A stretch of DNA of 64,000 nt. Source: Blautia sp. (GTDB taxonomy: Bacteria; Bacillota; Clostridia; Lachnospirales; Lachnospiraceae). The notes under the pieces are model-generated. The model did no database searches. It saw only the letters and a list, made by a program, of their open reading frames with translations, and was not told the DNA's origin. The number at the start of each line of letters is the position of its first letter. Position 1 is the first letter of the stretch. The position numbers and the translations under genes were made by a program. The stretch spans positions 1 through 64,000 of the forward strand of contig JALFGN010000056.1 in the NCBI GenBank assembly GCA_022777285.1. The letters are read 5' to 3'. Positions 18,579-27,325 of this stretch are shown piece after piece.

Positions 18579-18590
18579 GTCTTACTCCTC

Positions 18591-19397
18591 TCACAAAAGT
18601 ACTGTAGACAGAAAATAAATAAATGGTGCTGTAAAAATCACACTGTCAAAACGGTCAAGGATTCCTCCATGTCCCGGAATCAATGTGCCATAATCTTTGA
18701 TTTCTTTATTTCGCTTAATTGCAGAAGCCGCCAGATCTCCGACCATGGAAATCAAAGCACCCACTGCACAAATGACTGCATACATCAGTGGTGTATGGGT
18801 ATCGGATCCATTCCAGCCTGCGATCACAACTGCATACAAAGCCCCCAGAAGTGCTGCACCTACAACGCCTCCCACACCGCCTTCCACGGATTTTTTCGGG
18901 CTCAATACCGGTGCCATTTTATGCTTGCCGATCAGCATGCCGACACAGTAGGCACAGGTATCGCTCCCCCAGGAACTGAGAAAAATCAAGCCCACCAGCC
19001 ATCCGCCGTCTGGCAGACATCTCGTTTTATAAATATAGGATAACATCACTGCTACATACACGATACCAAACATGGCAGCCATGATCTGGTCTGCATGAAA
19101 TTTCGGATACGTAAATACATACACACCCATGATCAGCACCAATGCCAGCATCAGTGCCATCTGTGGAAGCTCGCCTCCCACGAGTAGTGACAGATAATAG
19201 CAGATCGCTCCCGCATATCCTGCCAGCTCCAGTGTACAGAAGCCTTTTTCTCTGACTTTCATCGCCTTATACAGTTCCTGCATACCGATCAGCGAAATTG
19301 CCAGAAGTGTCGCATAAAGAACGATTCCTCCCGGTATGATCGTAGCCAGTGCGATGATCACCAGAATAATCCCGCTTAACAATCGGGTCTTAAACAT
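18591..19397 (-). CDS. cdsA: Phosphatidate cytidylyltransferase
   Basis: It makes CDP-diacylglycerol from phosphatidate and CTP, the entry to phospholipid synthesis. The 268-residue integral membrane protein has about seven to eight hydrophobic segments. The C-terminal family signature is intact: SPKKSVEGGVGGVVGA, then LISMVGDLAASAIKRNKEIKDYGTLIPGHGGILDRFDSVIFTAP in pieces. It begins four bases after the uppS stop and is followed by dxr, the conserved Firmicutes order. Confidence 0.96.
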   Translation of the reverse strand: MFKTRLLSGIILVIIALATIIPGGIVLYATLLAISLIGMQELYKAMKVREKGFCTLELAGYAGAICYYLSLLVGGELPQMALMLALVLIMGVYVFTYPKFHADQIMAAMFGIVYVAVMLSYIYKTRCLPDGGWLVGLIFLSSWGSDTCAYCVGMLIGKHKMAPVLSPKKSVEGGVGGVVGAALLGALYAVVIAGWNGSDTHTPLMYAVICAVGALISMVGDLAASAIKRNKEIKDYGTLIPGHGGILDRFDSVIFTAPFIYFLSTVLL

Positions 19398-19400
19398 AAA

Positions 19401-20108
19401 CTATTCCTCCTTAACGCCGCCATACCGACGGTCCCTCTGATTGTATTTTGCAATTGCCTTTTCAAACTCTGCCTTATCAAACTCCGGCCATGGCACATCC
19501 GTAAAGTAAAATTCTGTGTAAGCCAGCTGCCACATAAGGAAATTCGAAAGCCGTTCCTCTCCGCTGGTACGGATCAAAAGATCCGGATCCGGAAGTTCTC
19601 TGGTATCCAGATAAGAAGAAATGGTGTCTTCCTGAATCTGTTTCGGATCCAGAACTCCTTTCTGTATATCTTCTCCCATCTGTCTGACTGCTCTTGTGAT
19701 CTCATCTCTGCTTCCATAATTCAATGCGATCTGAAAATGCAGCTCATCAAACTGTGCGGAATAGACTTCCAGCTCTTTGATCTTTTCCTGCAGATCCAAA
19801 TCAAAAGCACTGGGGTCTCCAATGATCTTCACACGCATCCGATTCTCTTTTGCAATTTTCAGGCATTTTTTCATATAATTTCGGAACAGTTTCATCAGAC
19901 TGTCCACTTCTTCTTTGGACCGTTTCCAGTTTTCTGTAGAAAAGGCATAGACTGTGAGATATTTCACGCCCAGCTCTTTTGCCACAGAGCAGACCTTTTC
20001 CAGATTTTCACAGCCTTTCACATGTCCGTAAGATCTTGGCATTCCTTTCCTTTTTGCCCATCTGCCATTTCCGTCAAGAATAATGGCCACATGATTTGGT
20101 ACTGTCAT
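19401..20108 (-). CDS. uppS: Isoprenyl transferase (undecaprenyl diphosphate synthase)
   Basis: A cis-prenyltransferase that extends farnesyl diphosphate with isopentenyl diphosphate to the C55 lipid carrier for cell-wall synthesis. Motifs are VAIILDGNGRWAKRKGMPR with the catalytic aspartate, YLTVYAFSTENWKRS, ALNYGSRDEI, and DLLIRTSGEERLSNFLMWQLAYTEFYF near the C terminus. The start at 20108 (MTVPNHVAIILDG) has AGGAGG followed by six bases; the upstream ATG would run through that site. It follows frr after a 74-base gap holding a terminator-like hairpin. Confidence 0.96.
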   Translation of the reverse strand: MTVPNHVAIILDGNGRWAKRKGMPRSYGHVKGCENLEKVCSVAKELGVKYLTVYAFSTENWKRSKEEVDSLMKLFRNYMKKCLKIAKENRMRVKIIGDPSAFDLDLQEKIKELEVYSAQFDELHFQIALNYGSRDEITRAVRQMGEDIQKGVLDPKQIQEDTISSYLDTRELPDPDLLIRTSGEERLSNFLMWQLAYTEFYFTDVPWPEFDKAEFEKAIAKYNQRDRRYGGVKEE

Positions 20109-20123
20109 GTTCTTCCTCCTGCG

Positions 20124-20164
20124 CATAAAAGAGGCACAATACCCTTGCTGTATCTGTGCCCCTC
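20124..20164 (-). terminator. Intercistronic terminator or attenuator between frr and uppS
   Basis: On the minus strand a hairpin (GAGG.GCACA.ATAC pairing with GTAT.TGTGC.CTC) is followed by TTTTAT, about 15 bases before the uppS start. It would lower uppS-cdsA-dxr-rseP transcription relative to pyrH-frr. Confidence 0.6.
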
Positions 20165-20182
20165 CGTAATTATACGATATTG

Positions 20183-20740
20183 TTATACTGTTAAAATCTC
20201 TTTTGATTTTTCTTCCACTGCTTTGTCAATCTTCTTACCGAATTTGTCTGTCAGTTTCTGAACGGTATCTTCCAGTTCTTTGATCTCATCCTCAGACACA
20301 TCCTGTTTTGCCAGCTTCTTGAACGCATCGTTCGCATCACGACGGATATTGCGGACAGCAACTTTTGCTGCTTCCCCTTTCTTTTTCACGTCTTTTACCA
20401 GTTCTTTTCTTCGCTCTTCTGTCAGTTCCGGCAGAATCAGACGGATCAGTTTTCCATCGGTATTTGGATTCAGTCCCAGATCAGAAGCAAGAATCGCTTT
20501 TGAAATTGCTTTGATCAGAGAAGATTCCCATGGCTGGATCTGAATCATTCTTGCTTCCGGAACGGTGATATTTGCCACCTGCTGAAGAGGTGTTGGTGTT
20601 CCGTAATAGTCTACTGTGAGTTTGTCAAGAATATGCGGATTTGCACGTCCTGCACGAATGGTAACGAATTCTTTTTCCAGACTCTCTAAAGTCTTATTCA
20701 TTTTACTTTCATATTTCTCAATTCTTTCATCTGTTGCCAT
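20183..20740 (-). CDS. frr: Ribosome recycling factor
   Basis: It releases post-termination ribosomes together with EF-G. The 185-residue tRNA-mimicking protein has the family core [32 protein letters not shown] and the C-terminal coiled arm [39 protein letters not shown] precedes the start. It lies 23 bases after pyrH as in most Firmicutes. Confidence 0.98.
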   Translation of the reverse strand: MATDERIEKYESKMNKTLESLEKEFVTIRAGRANPHILDKLTVDYYGTPTPLQQVANITVPEARMIQIQPWESSLIKAISKAILASDLGLNPNTDGKLIRLILPELTEERRKELVKDVKKKGEAAKVAVRNIRRDANDAFKKLAKQDVSEDEIKELEDTVQKLTDKFGKKIDKAVEEKSKEILTV

Positions 20741-20763
20741 TTCAAATTCCTCCTGGTTTCTAT

Positions 20764-21459
20764 TTATACTAATACTTTTGTTCCTGTAAATTTACCGTGG
20801 GCAGTATTTACGATACTGTCTTTTTCATTCAGTCCGAACACAAGCATCGGCATCTTGTTTTCCATGCACAGAATCGATGCTGTCATGTCCATAACGGCCA
20901 GTTTTTTGTCAATGACTTCCTGAATGCTGATTTCATCATATTTCTTTGCATCTGGATTCAGCTTCGGATCGCTGTCATATACTCCGTCAATTGCTTTTGC
21001 AAGGAAGATGGTATCTGCTTCAATTTCAATTGCACGAAGTACCGTTGCAGTATCTGTGGAAAAATAGGGATGACCGGTTCCTCCTGCCATAAATACGACC
21101 ATATTTTTTTCAAAATACTGATTTGCACGATCCTTTGAAAACAGTTTTGTAAAAGAACCGCATGCAAAAGGAGTCAGCACGTTTGTCTTCATACCTGCTG
21201 CACGGAAAATTTCAGAAACATAAATGCAGTTCATGACCGTTGCCAGCATACCAATCTGATCTGCCTTTGTACGGTCTATATTTTCACTGGTACGGCCTCT
21301 CCAGAAATTACCTCCTCCGATGACGATTCCGACCTGAATTCCTTCATCCACCAGTACTTTTACCTGACGTGCCACTTCCATGACAGTTGCCTCATCAAAT
21401 CCGGTCTTATTCGGACCTGCAAGGGCTTCTCCACTCAATTTCAATAAAATTCTCTTCAT
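20764..21459 (-). CDS. pyrH: UMP kinase
   Basis: It phosphorylates UMP to UDP; the bacterial enzyme is a hexamer of the amino-acid-kinase fold. Motifs are [25 protein letters not shown], the UMP-binding [17 protein letters not shown] and [21 protein letters not shown]. Length 231 is slightly shorter than usual but complete. It is the first gene of the pyrH-frr-uppS-cdsA-dxr-rseP series, with the promoter at 21534-21562. tsf/rpsB, often just upstream, are absent here because the neighbouring gene is on the other strand. Confidence 0.97.
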   Translation of the reverse strand: MKRILLKLSGEALAGPNKTGFDEATVMEVARQVKVLVDEGIQVGIVIGGGNFWRGRTSENIDRTKADQIGMLATVMNCIYVSEIFRAAGMKTNVLTPFACGSFTKLFSKDRANQYFEKNMVVFMAGGTGHPYFSTDTATVLRAIEIEADTIFLAKAIDGVYDSDPKLNPDAKKYDEISIQEVIDKKLAVMDMTASILCMENKMPMLVFGLNEKDSIVNTAHGKFTGTKVLV

Positions 21460-21533
21460 GTTCTGTTCCTCTTTTTATTCATTGTTGGTAACGTTTCCGA
21501 TCAGACGCAAACATTCCGGGATTTTCTCTTATA

Positions 21534-21562
21534 AGTATACCTGTTAACAGAGGTGATTTCAA
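21534..21562 (-). promoter_or_regulatory. Promoter of the pyrH operon
   Basis: Minus-strand TTGAAA (21562-21557) and TATACT (21539-21534) have a 17-base spacer, giving a leader of about 70 nt. Confidence 0.75.
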
Positions 21563-21644
21563 GAAAATTTTTTACCGGCTCTCAATACTTCCAATATTTT
21601 TAATCCGTACAGATAGGGTCCTTTTCTTTTTTCTGTTGTTTTCC

Positions 21645-21673
21645 TTGCTGTCTTAATTTTCCAGTGTTATAAT
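21645..21673 (+). promoter_or_regulatory. Promoter of the EamA transporter gene
   Basis: TTGCTG at 21645-21650 and a consensus TATAAT at 21668-21673 are 17 bases apart, 48 bases before the ATG. Confidence 0.75.
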
Positions 21674-21720
21674 GTGCCAGAATCATACAAAATCTTACAT
21701 ACGAAAGGAGTACTCAAGTT

Positions 21721-22614
21721 ATGACAGCAAAATCCACGAAAAATTCTCTGCTGCTTTTTCTGGCAGCTCTTATCTGGGGTGTGGCCTTCGTTGCCCAAAG
21801 TGTCGGTATGGATTACGTAGGTCCTTTTACTTTTAACTGTGTCCGCAGTCTTCTTGGCAGTCTGGTTCTTATTCCCTGTGTTCTCTTCCTTGCGCATAAG
21901 AAAGCAGAAGGCAGAGAATCTATGCCGGATCAACCAAAGGACGTGATTCTTGGCGGTATCCTGTGCGGAATTCTTCTTGCGGTATCTACTGCTTTGCAGC
22001 AGATTGGTATTATGTACACCACCGTCGGAAAAGCAGGTTTTGTGACTGCTTTATACATCATCATTGTTCCGATTCTCGGCATTTTTCTGAAGAAAAAAGC
22101 AGGTGTAAAAGTCTGGATCAGTGTTCTGATCGCACTGGTCGGTTTATATCTCTTATGTATGACAGACAGCTTCTCTCTGAATAAGGGCGATTTTCTGGTT
22201 CTTCTGTGTGCATTCTGTTTTTCTTTTCATATCCTGGTCATCGACCATTTCTCTGTTCGCGTGACTGGAGTCAAGCTTTCTTGCATACAGTTTTTCGTCT
22301 GCTCTGCTTTCAATGCGATTCCTATGTTTCTTCTGGAAACACCGCGTATGTCAGACATCTGCCGGGCATGGGCCCCGATTCTTTATGCAGGTATCCTTTC
22401 CTGTGGTGTGGCATACACCTTGCAGATCATCGGTCAGAAGAATATGAATCCTACGGTTGCTTCTCTGATTCTCAGTCTGGAGTCGGTGATCTCGGTACTG
22501 GCAGGATGGGTCATCCTTCATCAGACCCTGTCTGTGCGTGAAATCCTTGGCTGTATCTTAATGTTTGGTGCTATCATTCTTGCCCAGCTTCCAAGTCGAA
22601 ACAGGAAAAACTGA
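21721..22614 (+). CDS. EamA/DMT-family transporter
   Basis: A 297-residue drug/metabolite-type permease with ten predicted membrane helices in two EamA repeats. The first repeat starts LLLFLAALIWGVAFVAQSVGMDYVGPFTFNCVR in pieces. The second ends VASLILSLESVISVLAGWVILHQ, where the family proline/glutamate pattern PxxAxLxxxxEPVxA is altered to SLESVIS. Substrates of the family range from amino acids to nucleotides and cannot be assigned here. GAAAGGAG lies before the start. It is monocistronic, between its own promoter and a terminator at 22635-22660. Confidence 0.9.
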   Translation: MTAKSTKNSLLLFLAALIWGVAFVAQSVGMDYVGPFTFNCVRSLLGSLVLIPCVLFLAHKKAEGRESMPDQPKDVILGGILCGILLAVSTALQQIGIMYTTVGKAGFVTALYIIIVPILGIFLKKKAGVKVWISVLIALVGLYLLCMTDSFSLNKGDFLVLLCAFCFSFHILVIDHFSVRVTGVKLSCIQFFVCSAFNAIPMFLLETPRMSDICRAWAPILYAGILSCGVAYTLQIIGQKNMNPTVASLILSLESVISVLAGWVILHQTLSVREILGCILMFGAIILAQLPSRNRKN

Positions 22615-22634
22615 ATTTCTGCTTACAGCATGCG

Positions 22635-22660
22635 GCCCCGGAAGAACCGGGGCTATTTTT
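22635..22660 (+). terminator. Terminator of the EamA transporter gene
   Basis: A GC-rich hairpin GCCCCGG-aagaa-CCGGGGC is followed by TATTTTT. It overlaps the first base of the stop codon of the convergent cyclase gene. Confidence 0.85.
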
Positions 22661-23228
22661 CAATTAATACCGGCCGTACAGGGGAACCGTCCAAATCTGC
22701 CATTTTTATTGGCTGCGCTGCCAGAAAATAAGTTCCTTCCTCTACCTCTGATAAAACCAGTCCTTCTACAATTACCACTTCTGCACCCAGAAGAATCTGA
22801 TGAACTTCTTTCTGCGTTCCCGGACCGCCTACGGTCTGTCCTTCTACTCCGATCAGATCCAGATTTGCTTCTGCACACACTTGCACACTTTCCGGTGTCA
22901 GAAGAATGTCTCCTTTGATCAGAAGTTTCCTGGTATGATCTGCCAATACGTCTTTCATTTCCCCGGCTCCTATCGTTCCTTCCATCCGGACTACTTTGCA
23001 GTCTCCCATACATTTTTCCAGCGGAATCTGATCCACTCCGTGCTTGTCTTTGCAGAAATGCTTCGGTGCATCCAGATGTGTGCCATTATGGCTGCCAAAG
23101 GACAGTATCGTCAAATTGCAGTCTGCCCCTTTCTCAATTTCCATAAACGCTGTTTTCGAAGGAGCCGGATCTCCCGGATACACCGGTGTAGAAAACAGTT
23201 CCTTCCCGATATCATAAAATCTGCTCAT
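22653..23228 (-). CDS. Cyclase-family protein (kynurenine formamidase-like)
   Basis: A 191-residue member of the metal-dependent cyclase/arylformamidase family. The metal motif HNGTHLDAPKHF (HxGTHxDxPxH) is intact near residue 50. The C-terminal half has LDLIGVEGQTVGG and VVIVEGLVLSEVEEGTYFLAAQPIK. Family members hydrolyse N-formylkynurenine or related amides/lactones; the substrate is unknown. I chose the ATG at 23228 with AGGAGA upstream. It lies 11 bases after a HAD phosphatase gene on the same strand and is probably cotranscribed. Confidence 0.88.
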   Translation of the reverse strand: MSRFYDIGKELFSTPVYPGDPAPSKTAFMEIEKGADCNLTILSFGSHNGTHLDAPKHFCKDKHGVDQIPLEKCMGDCKVVRMEGTIGAGEMKDVLADHTRKLLIKGDILLTPESVQVCAEANLDLIGVEGQTVGGPGTQKEVHQILLGAEVVIVEGLVLSEVEEGTYFLAAQPIKMADLDGSPVRPVLIEK

Positions 23229-23239
23229 TTTTTCTCCTC

Positions 23240-23896
23240 TCATCGCTCTTCCATAAGAAGGCGGCCCAGTTCTTTCACACTGTGTACTACAAAATCTGCA
23301 CCTGCTTCTTTCAGTTCTTCCTCTGTTCCATACCCATAAGTCACACCAATACAGGCAAGATGTGCTGTTCTTGCTCCTGTCACATCGTATTTTCTGTCGC
23401 CGATCATGACCGCTTCTTCTCTGCGCTGTTCGTATCCAAGATCTTTCAGCGCTTCTTCCACAACTTCTGCCTTCGTCATCTTCAATCTCTCCGGTACGCT
23501 TCCCCGAATCACACGGAAGTAATCTTCCATATGAAAATGATGCAGGATCTCACGAACCATATGTTCCGGTTTGGAAGAGGCGACTCCTAATTGAAATCCT
23601 TTCTCCTTGAGCTGTCCCAGCAGTTCTTTTATCCCATCATACGGTCGGTTTTCATATAAACCGGTCTGATTATACCGTTCTCTGTAATATTTTACACCAA
23701 GATTGGCTTCTTCTTCACTCATACCACAATATGCCATAAACTGTCCAAGCAAAGGCGGTCCGACAAACACTTCCAGTTCTTCCAGAGACGGTGCCTTACG
23801 CCCCAGCTTTTCCAGTGCATAACGTACCGATTTTGTAATTCCCTCTCCGGAGGCAGTCAGTGTGCCATCCAGATCAAAAAGCAATGCCTGATACAT
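23240..23896 (-). CDS. HAD-superfamily phosphatase (phosphoglycolate phosphatase-like)
   Basis: A 218-residue HAD hydrolase with motif I LLFDLDGTLTASGEGI, a C1 helical cap, motif II LGVASSKPEH, the lysine in PERLKMTKAEVV and motif IV MIGDRKYDVTGARTA. The pattern resembles the PGP/5'-nucleotidase-like group. The start is chosen at MYQALLFDLDG with AGGGG about nine bases upstream; the ATG two codons earlier is also possible. It is followed by the cyclase-family gene. The substrate cannot be deduced. Confidence 0.88.
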   Translation of the reverse strand: MYQALLFDLDGTLTASGEGITKSVRYALEKLGRKAPSLEELEVFVGPPLLGQFMAYCGMSEEEANLGVKYYRERYNQTGLYENRPYDGIKELLGQLKEKGFQLGVASSKPEHMVREILHHFHMEDYFRVIRGSVPERLKMTKAEVVEEALKDLGYEQRREEAVMIGDRKYDVTGARTAHLACIGVTYGYGTEEELKEAGADFVVHSVKELGRLLMEER

Positions 23897-23994
23897 AATC
23901 ATTTCCCCTTTCGTGTTCTGTTTTTTCATTATACTCTGTAGTCCGAAAAAAAGTCAAAATATTTCATTTTTTTGTCGAATTATGATATGACTTT

Positions 23995-24025
23995 CCTGTA
24001 AAAATCCAGTATACTGGTATACAGG
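23995..24025 (+). promoter_or_regulatory. Palindromic operator/promoter of the MATE exporter gene
   Basis: A perfect 12-bp palindrome CCAGTATACTGG (24006-24017) sits inside an outer repeat CCTGTA (23995-24000) and TACAGG (24020-24025). It contains TATACT, a likely -10 hexamer, so a repressor bound here would block transcription. The ribosome binding site follows at once. Confidence 0.5.
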
Positions 24026-24038
24026 AGGTTTTCACATT

Positions 24039-25421
24039 ATGAATACAACATTACAAAAACAATCAACTTTTTACAGGGATATGTTTCGGCTTGCTCTTCC
24101 AATCGTATTTCAGAATCTGATTACGACTGCGGTCAGTTCTGCAGATGTAATTATGCTGGGATGGGTCAGTCAGACTGCACTTGCAGCCAGTTCCCTGGCC
24201 AGCCAGATCATGTTTATTCTGAATCTGGTGTATACCGGAGTCGCTTCCGGTGTGGTTATGCTTGCCGCTCAGTATTGGGGGAAACAGGATACAAAATCCA
24301 TTGAACAGATCATGGGAATCGCCATGCGGCTTTCCGTTCTGATTTCTACCTGTTTTTTTATTCTGTCATTCTTCTTCCCGGGACTTCTCATGAAAATCTT
24401 TACATCGGAACCGGATCTGATTCAGGCAGGTATCCCTTATCTGCGAATTGTAGGATTTTCTTATTTGTTCATGGGGGTTTCCCAGATTTATCTGTGTACT
24501 ATGCGTTCCATTGAACGGGTCATCTTTGCGACTGCAACCAATGCCTCTGCGCTGGCACTCAACATTGTACTGAATGCCCTATTTATCTTTGGTCTCTTTG
24601 GTTTTCCGAAAATGGGAATCCAGGGTGTGGCACTTGCCACTTCTGTTGCAAGAGGAATCGAACTGGTAATCTGCCTTGTGGATGCCTGCCGGTTCCGCCT
24701 GATCCGCTTCCGGATCTCCACGCTGTTTGAGAGAAACCGGCTGTTATTCCGGGATTTTATCCATTATTCCCTTCCGGCCTTCGGAAATGAAGTTGCCTGG
24801 GGTGTGGCTTTCTCCATGTATTCGGTAATCATGGGACATCTGGGAAGTGACATGGTCGCAGCCAATGCAGTCGTAGTCGTCGCAAGAAATCTTGGAACCG
24901 TCATGTGTTTCGGTATTGCAAATGCCGGTGCGATCATCCTTGGAAAATCCATCGGCGCCGGATATATGGACCTGGTCAAAGAAGACGCTTCCCGTTTCTG
25001 CAAGATTACCTTTTGCAGCGGAATTGCAGGGGGCATTCTGATTTTCCTTCTGCGACCTGTGTTTCTCAATATGGCAGATCTGACTCCGGTTGCCCAGGGC
25101 TATCTGAACATTATGCTTTTTATCAACATGTACTATGTTCTGGGTCAGGCAATGAACACCACTGTCATCTGCGGGATCTTCCGTTCCGGTGGTGATTCCC
25201 ACTGGGGATTTATCTGTGATGTGATCGATATGTGGGGATTTGCAGTTCCGCTTGGCTTCATCAGTGCCTTTGTTCTGAAACTGCCTCCTATGTGGGTTTA
25301 TTTTCTGATTTGTCTGGATGAATTTGTCAAGATGCCGTTTATCTACAAACATTATAAAAGTTATAAATGGTTAAAAAATATTACAAGAGATTTTTCAAAC
25401 GTGCGGGAGGATGGCAGATGA
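24039..25421 (+). CDS. MATE-family multidrug exporter
   Basis: A 460-residue cation-coupled multi-antimicrobial exporter of the NorM/DinF type with twelve predicted membrane helices. The N-terminal family pattern is FRLALPIVFQNLITTAVSSADVIMLGWVSQTALAAS. The second half repeats it at FIHYSLPAFGNEVAWGVAFSMYSVIMGHLGSDMVAA. AGGAGG lies nine bases before the ATG. Its stop overlaps the start of the next HAD gene by four bases. The palindromic promoter upstream suggests control by a repressor not encoded nearby. Substrates unknown. Confidence 0.93.
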   Translation: MNTTLQKQSTFYRDMFRLALPIVFQNLITTAVSSADVIMLGWVSQTALAASSLASQIMFILNLVYTGVASGVVMLAAQYWGKQDTKSIEQIMGIAMRLSVLISTCFFILSFFFPGLLMKIFTSEPDLIQAGIPYLRIVGFSYLFMGVSQIYLCTMRSIERVIFATATNASALALNIVLNALFIFGLFGFPKMGIQGVALATSVARGIELVICLVDACRFRLIRFRISTLFERNRLLFRDFIHYSLPAFGNEVAWGVAFSMYSVIMGHLGSDMVAANAVVVVARNLGTVMCFGIANAGAIILGKSIGAGYMDLVKEDASRFCKITFCSGIAGGILIFLLRPVFLNMADLTPVAQGYLNIMLFINMYYVLGQAMNTTVICGIFRSGGDSHWGFICDVIDMWGFAVPLGFISAFVLKLPPMWVYFLICLDEFVKMPFIYKHYKSYKWLKNITRDFSNVREDGR

Positions 25422-26086
25422 TTTCAGCAGTGATTTTTGATATGGACGGTCTGATGTTTGACACGGAACGAATTATGAAAGACGGATGGATGCATGCCTG
25501 TGAAATTCTTGACTTTCATCTTACAGAGGAACAGCTTAGCCAGATGCGGGGCGGCACCAGAGAACGAAACCGGATGCTTTTTGAGCAGTGGTTTCAAGGA
25601 CGGATTTCTTATGATCAGGGAAGGGAAATCCGTACCCGCTATCAGGAAATCTATATTGACCAGTATGGGATTCCTGTGAAGAAGGGACTTGTGGAACTTC
25701 TCGATTACTTATCTTTTCATCAGATTCCAGCCGCCATTGCCACCTCCACCAACCGGAAAAGTGCCTCCCGTTACTGGGATATGGCAGGAATCACTTCCTA
25801 TTTCAGTGCTTCCGTATGCGGAGACGAAGTGCTGCATGGAAAACCAGACCCTGAGATTTTTCTTGCCGCAGCCAAAAAAATGCAGACACCGCCTGCGCAG
25901 TGTCTGATTCTGGAAGACAGTATAACCGGCATCCGGGCAGCCAAGGCTGCCGGTTCCTTTGCCTGTATGGTACCGGACCTGACCCCTCCTACTGAGGAAC
26001 TGCGCAGACTGTGTGACTTCATCTGCCAGGATCTGGCTCAGGTCATTCCTTATCTGGATTCTTTCCATCCGGAGCATTCTGTCTGA
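25418..26086 (+). CDS. HAD-superfamily phosphatase (beta-phosphoglucomutase-like)
   Basis: A 222-residue HAD hydrolase with motif I VIFDMDGLMFDTERI, a helical cap, motif II AIATSTNRKSA, GKPDPEIFLAAAKKM and motif IV LILEDSITGIRAAKAAGS. The cap and the DMDG variant resemble beta-phosphoglucomutase and related sugar-phosphate phosphatases. The start at 25418 has GGGAGG upstream and overlaps the MATE stop (ATGA), so it is translationally coupled. Its 3' end overlaps the convergent cysteine-rich gene by 44 bases. Confidence 0.9.
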   Translation: MISAVIFDMDGLMFDTERIMKDGWMHACEILDFHLTEEQLSQMRGGTRERNRMLFEQWFQGRISYDQGREIRTRYQEIYIDQYGIPVKKGLVELLDYLSFHQIPAAIATSTNRKSASRYWDMAGITSYFSASVCGDEVLHGKPDPEIFLAAAKKMQTPPAQCLILEDSITGIRAAKAAGSFACMVPDLTPPTEELRRLCDFICQDLAQVIPYLDSFHPEHSV

Positions 26087-26354
26087 CAATCTCCATAATC
26101 TCCTGATACTTGCCGGTAACATATCCGTAGTTATCCGGCCTGTGAGGCAGTTTACAGTCGGAACAATCCTTGATTCCTTCCTTCGTAAACCGGAAATTTC
26201 CTCCGCATTTGTCTCCCAGTGCATACAGGGGACAATAGCAGAACAGACAATTAAACTGTTCCGGATGCTCTGTTTTATGGCAGGGAAAATATTCACATTC
26301 TTTATTACAGAAAAATGCGTAATGTTTTCCCTCCCAGTATTTCTCCTTGCTCAT
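26043..26354 (-). CDS. Cysteine-rich small-domain protein
   Basis: A 103-residue soluble protein dominated by metal-binding pairs: FFCNKECEYFPCHK, FNCLFCYCPLYALGDKCGG and CSDCKLPH. It matches the 'cysteine-rich small domain' type of protein found in anaerobes, sometimes fused to or beside cobalamin-related enzymes. It probably binds zinc or an Fe-S cluster; the function is unknown. The start MSKEKYWEGKHYAFF is preceded by AAGG. It has its own promoter at 26400-26428 and ends inside the convergent HAD gene. Confidence 0.85.
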   Translation of the reverse strand: MSKEKYWEGKHYAFFCNKECEYFPCHKTEHPEQFNCLFCYCPLYALGDKCGGNFRFTKEGIKDCSDCKLPHRPDNYGYVTGKYQEIMEIVRQNAPDGKNPDKE

Positions 26355-26399
26355 ACCCAACCTTCTTTCCCTGCCCAAACGACAGCTCACTTCATTGAT

Positions 26400-26428
26400 A
26401 TCTTATCATTCTCCCGCCAGAAAGTAAA
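26400..26428 (-). promoter_or_regulatory. Promoter of the cysteine-rich protein gene
   Basis: Minus-strand TTTACT (26428-26423) and TAAGAT (26405-26400) are separated by 17 bases, about 45 bases before the start. Confidence 0.55.
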
Positions 26429-26583
26429 GATTGCTTCTTCGTCTTAGCGCGTATTTGAAAAAAATACGTAATTCTTTTCGAAAAGGTCTGGATTTTTTTG
26501 TAGTTTTATGAGAAAATGTCTTTGAATAGGACGTTAATTTTCTAACGCACTTGAATTAATACATTCTTGAAAGGAGTTTTAAA

Positions 26584-27276
26584 ATGATTTATTCACACGA
26601 AGTAGAAACAATGTGTCAGGTACATCAGGGTGTTAACCATGGCGCAGCTCCAATCCCGGAAGAAGCAAAATGGGTAAAAGCAAAAGAAATTAAGGACATT
26701 TCCGGATTAACACACGGTATTGGCTGGTGTGCACCACAGCAGGGTACCTGTAAATTAACATTAAATGTTAAAGACGGCATCATTCAGGAAGCTCTGGTTG
26801 AGACAATCGGATGTTCCGGTATGACTCATTCCGCAGCTATGGCTTCTGAAATCTTACCAGGAAGAACACTTCTGGAAGCTCTGAATACAGACCTTGTTTG
26901 TGACGCAATCAATACTGCCATGAGAGAATTATTCTTACAGATCGTATACGGAAGAACTCAGAGTGCATTCTCTGAAGAAGGACTTCCAATCGGCGCAGGT
27001 CTGGAAGACTTAGGAAAAGGTCTCCGTTCTCAGGTTGGTACGATGTATGGTACTCTGAAAAAAGGACCTCGTTATCTGGAAATGACAGACGGTTATGTTA
27101 CTGGCGTTGCTTTAGATGAAGACGACGAAATCATCGGTTACAAATTTGTAAGCTTCGGCAAGATGATGGACTTCATCAAAGCAGGTGATGATGCAAACAC
27201 AGCATTCGAAAAAGCTCAGGGACAGTACGGCCGTGTTGACGATGCAGTGAAAATCATCGACCCAAGAAAAGAATAA
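26584..27276 (+). CDS. NifU/IscU-like iron-sulfur scaffold protein
   Basis: A 230-residue protein with the IscU-type scaffold fold. The segment LTLNVKDGIIQEALVETIGCSGMTHSAAMASEIL holds a conserved cysteine. A second cysteine is in HGIGWCAPQQGTC and a third in LVCDAINTAM, roughly the three ligand positions of U-type scaffolds. The C-terminal part (YLEMTDGYVTGVALDEDDEIIGYKFVSFGKMMDF) is not in classical IscU. AAAGGAG precedes the start. Codon choice is strongly biased (AAA, GAA, GGT), suggesting high expression. It lies 49 bases before the GGGtGRT gene and the two are almost certainly one operon. Confidence 0.88.
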   Translation: MIYSHEVETMCQVHQGVNHGAAPIPEEAKWVKAKEIKDISGLTHGIGWCAPQQGTCKLTLNVKDGIIQEALVETIGCSGMTHSAAMASEILPGRTLLEALNTDLVCDAINTAMRELFLQIVYGRTQSAFSEEGLPIGAGLEDLGKGLRSQVGTMYGTLKKGPRYLEMTDGYVTGVALDEDDEIIGYKFVSFGKMMDFIKAGDDANTAFEKAQGQYGRVDDAVKIIDPRKE

Positions 27277-27325
27277 TTTACATACACTGCAATATCTGTC
27301 ATAGAAAGAATAGGAGGATAAATTA

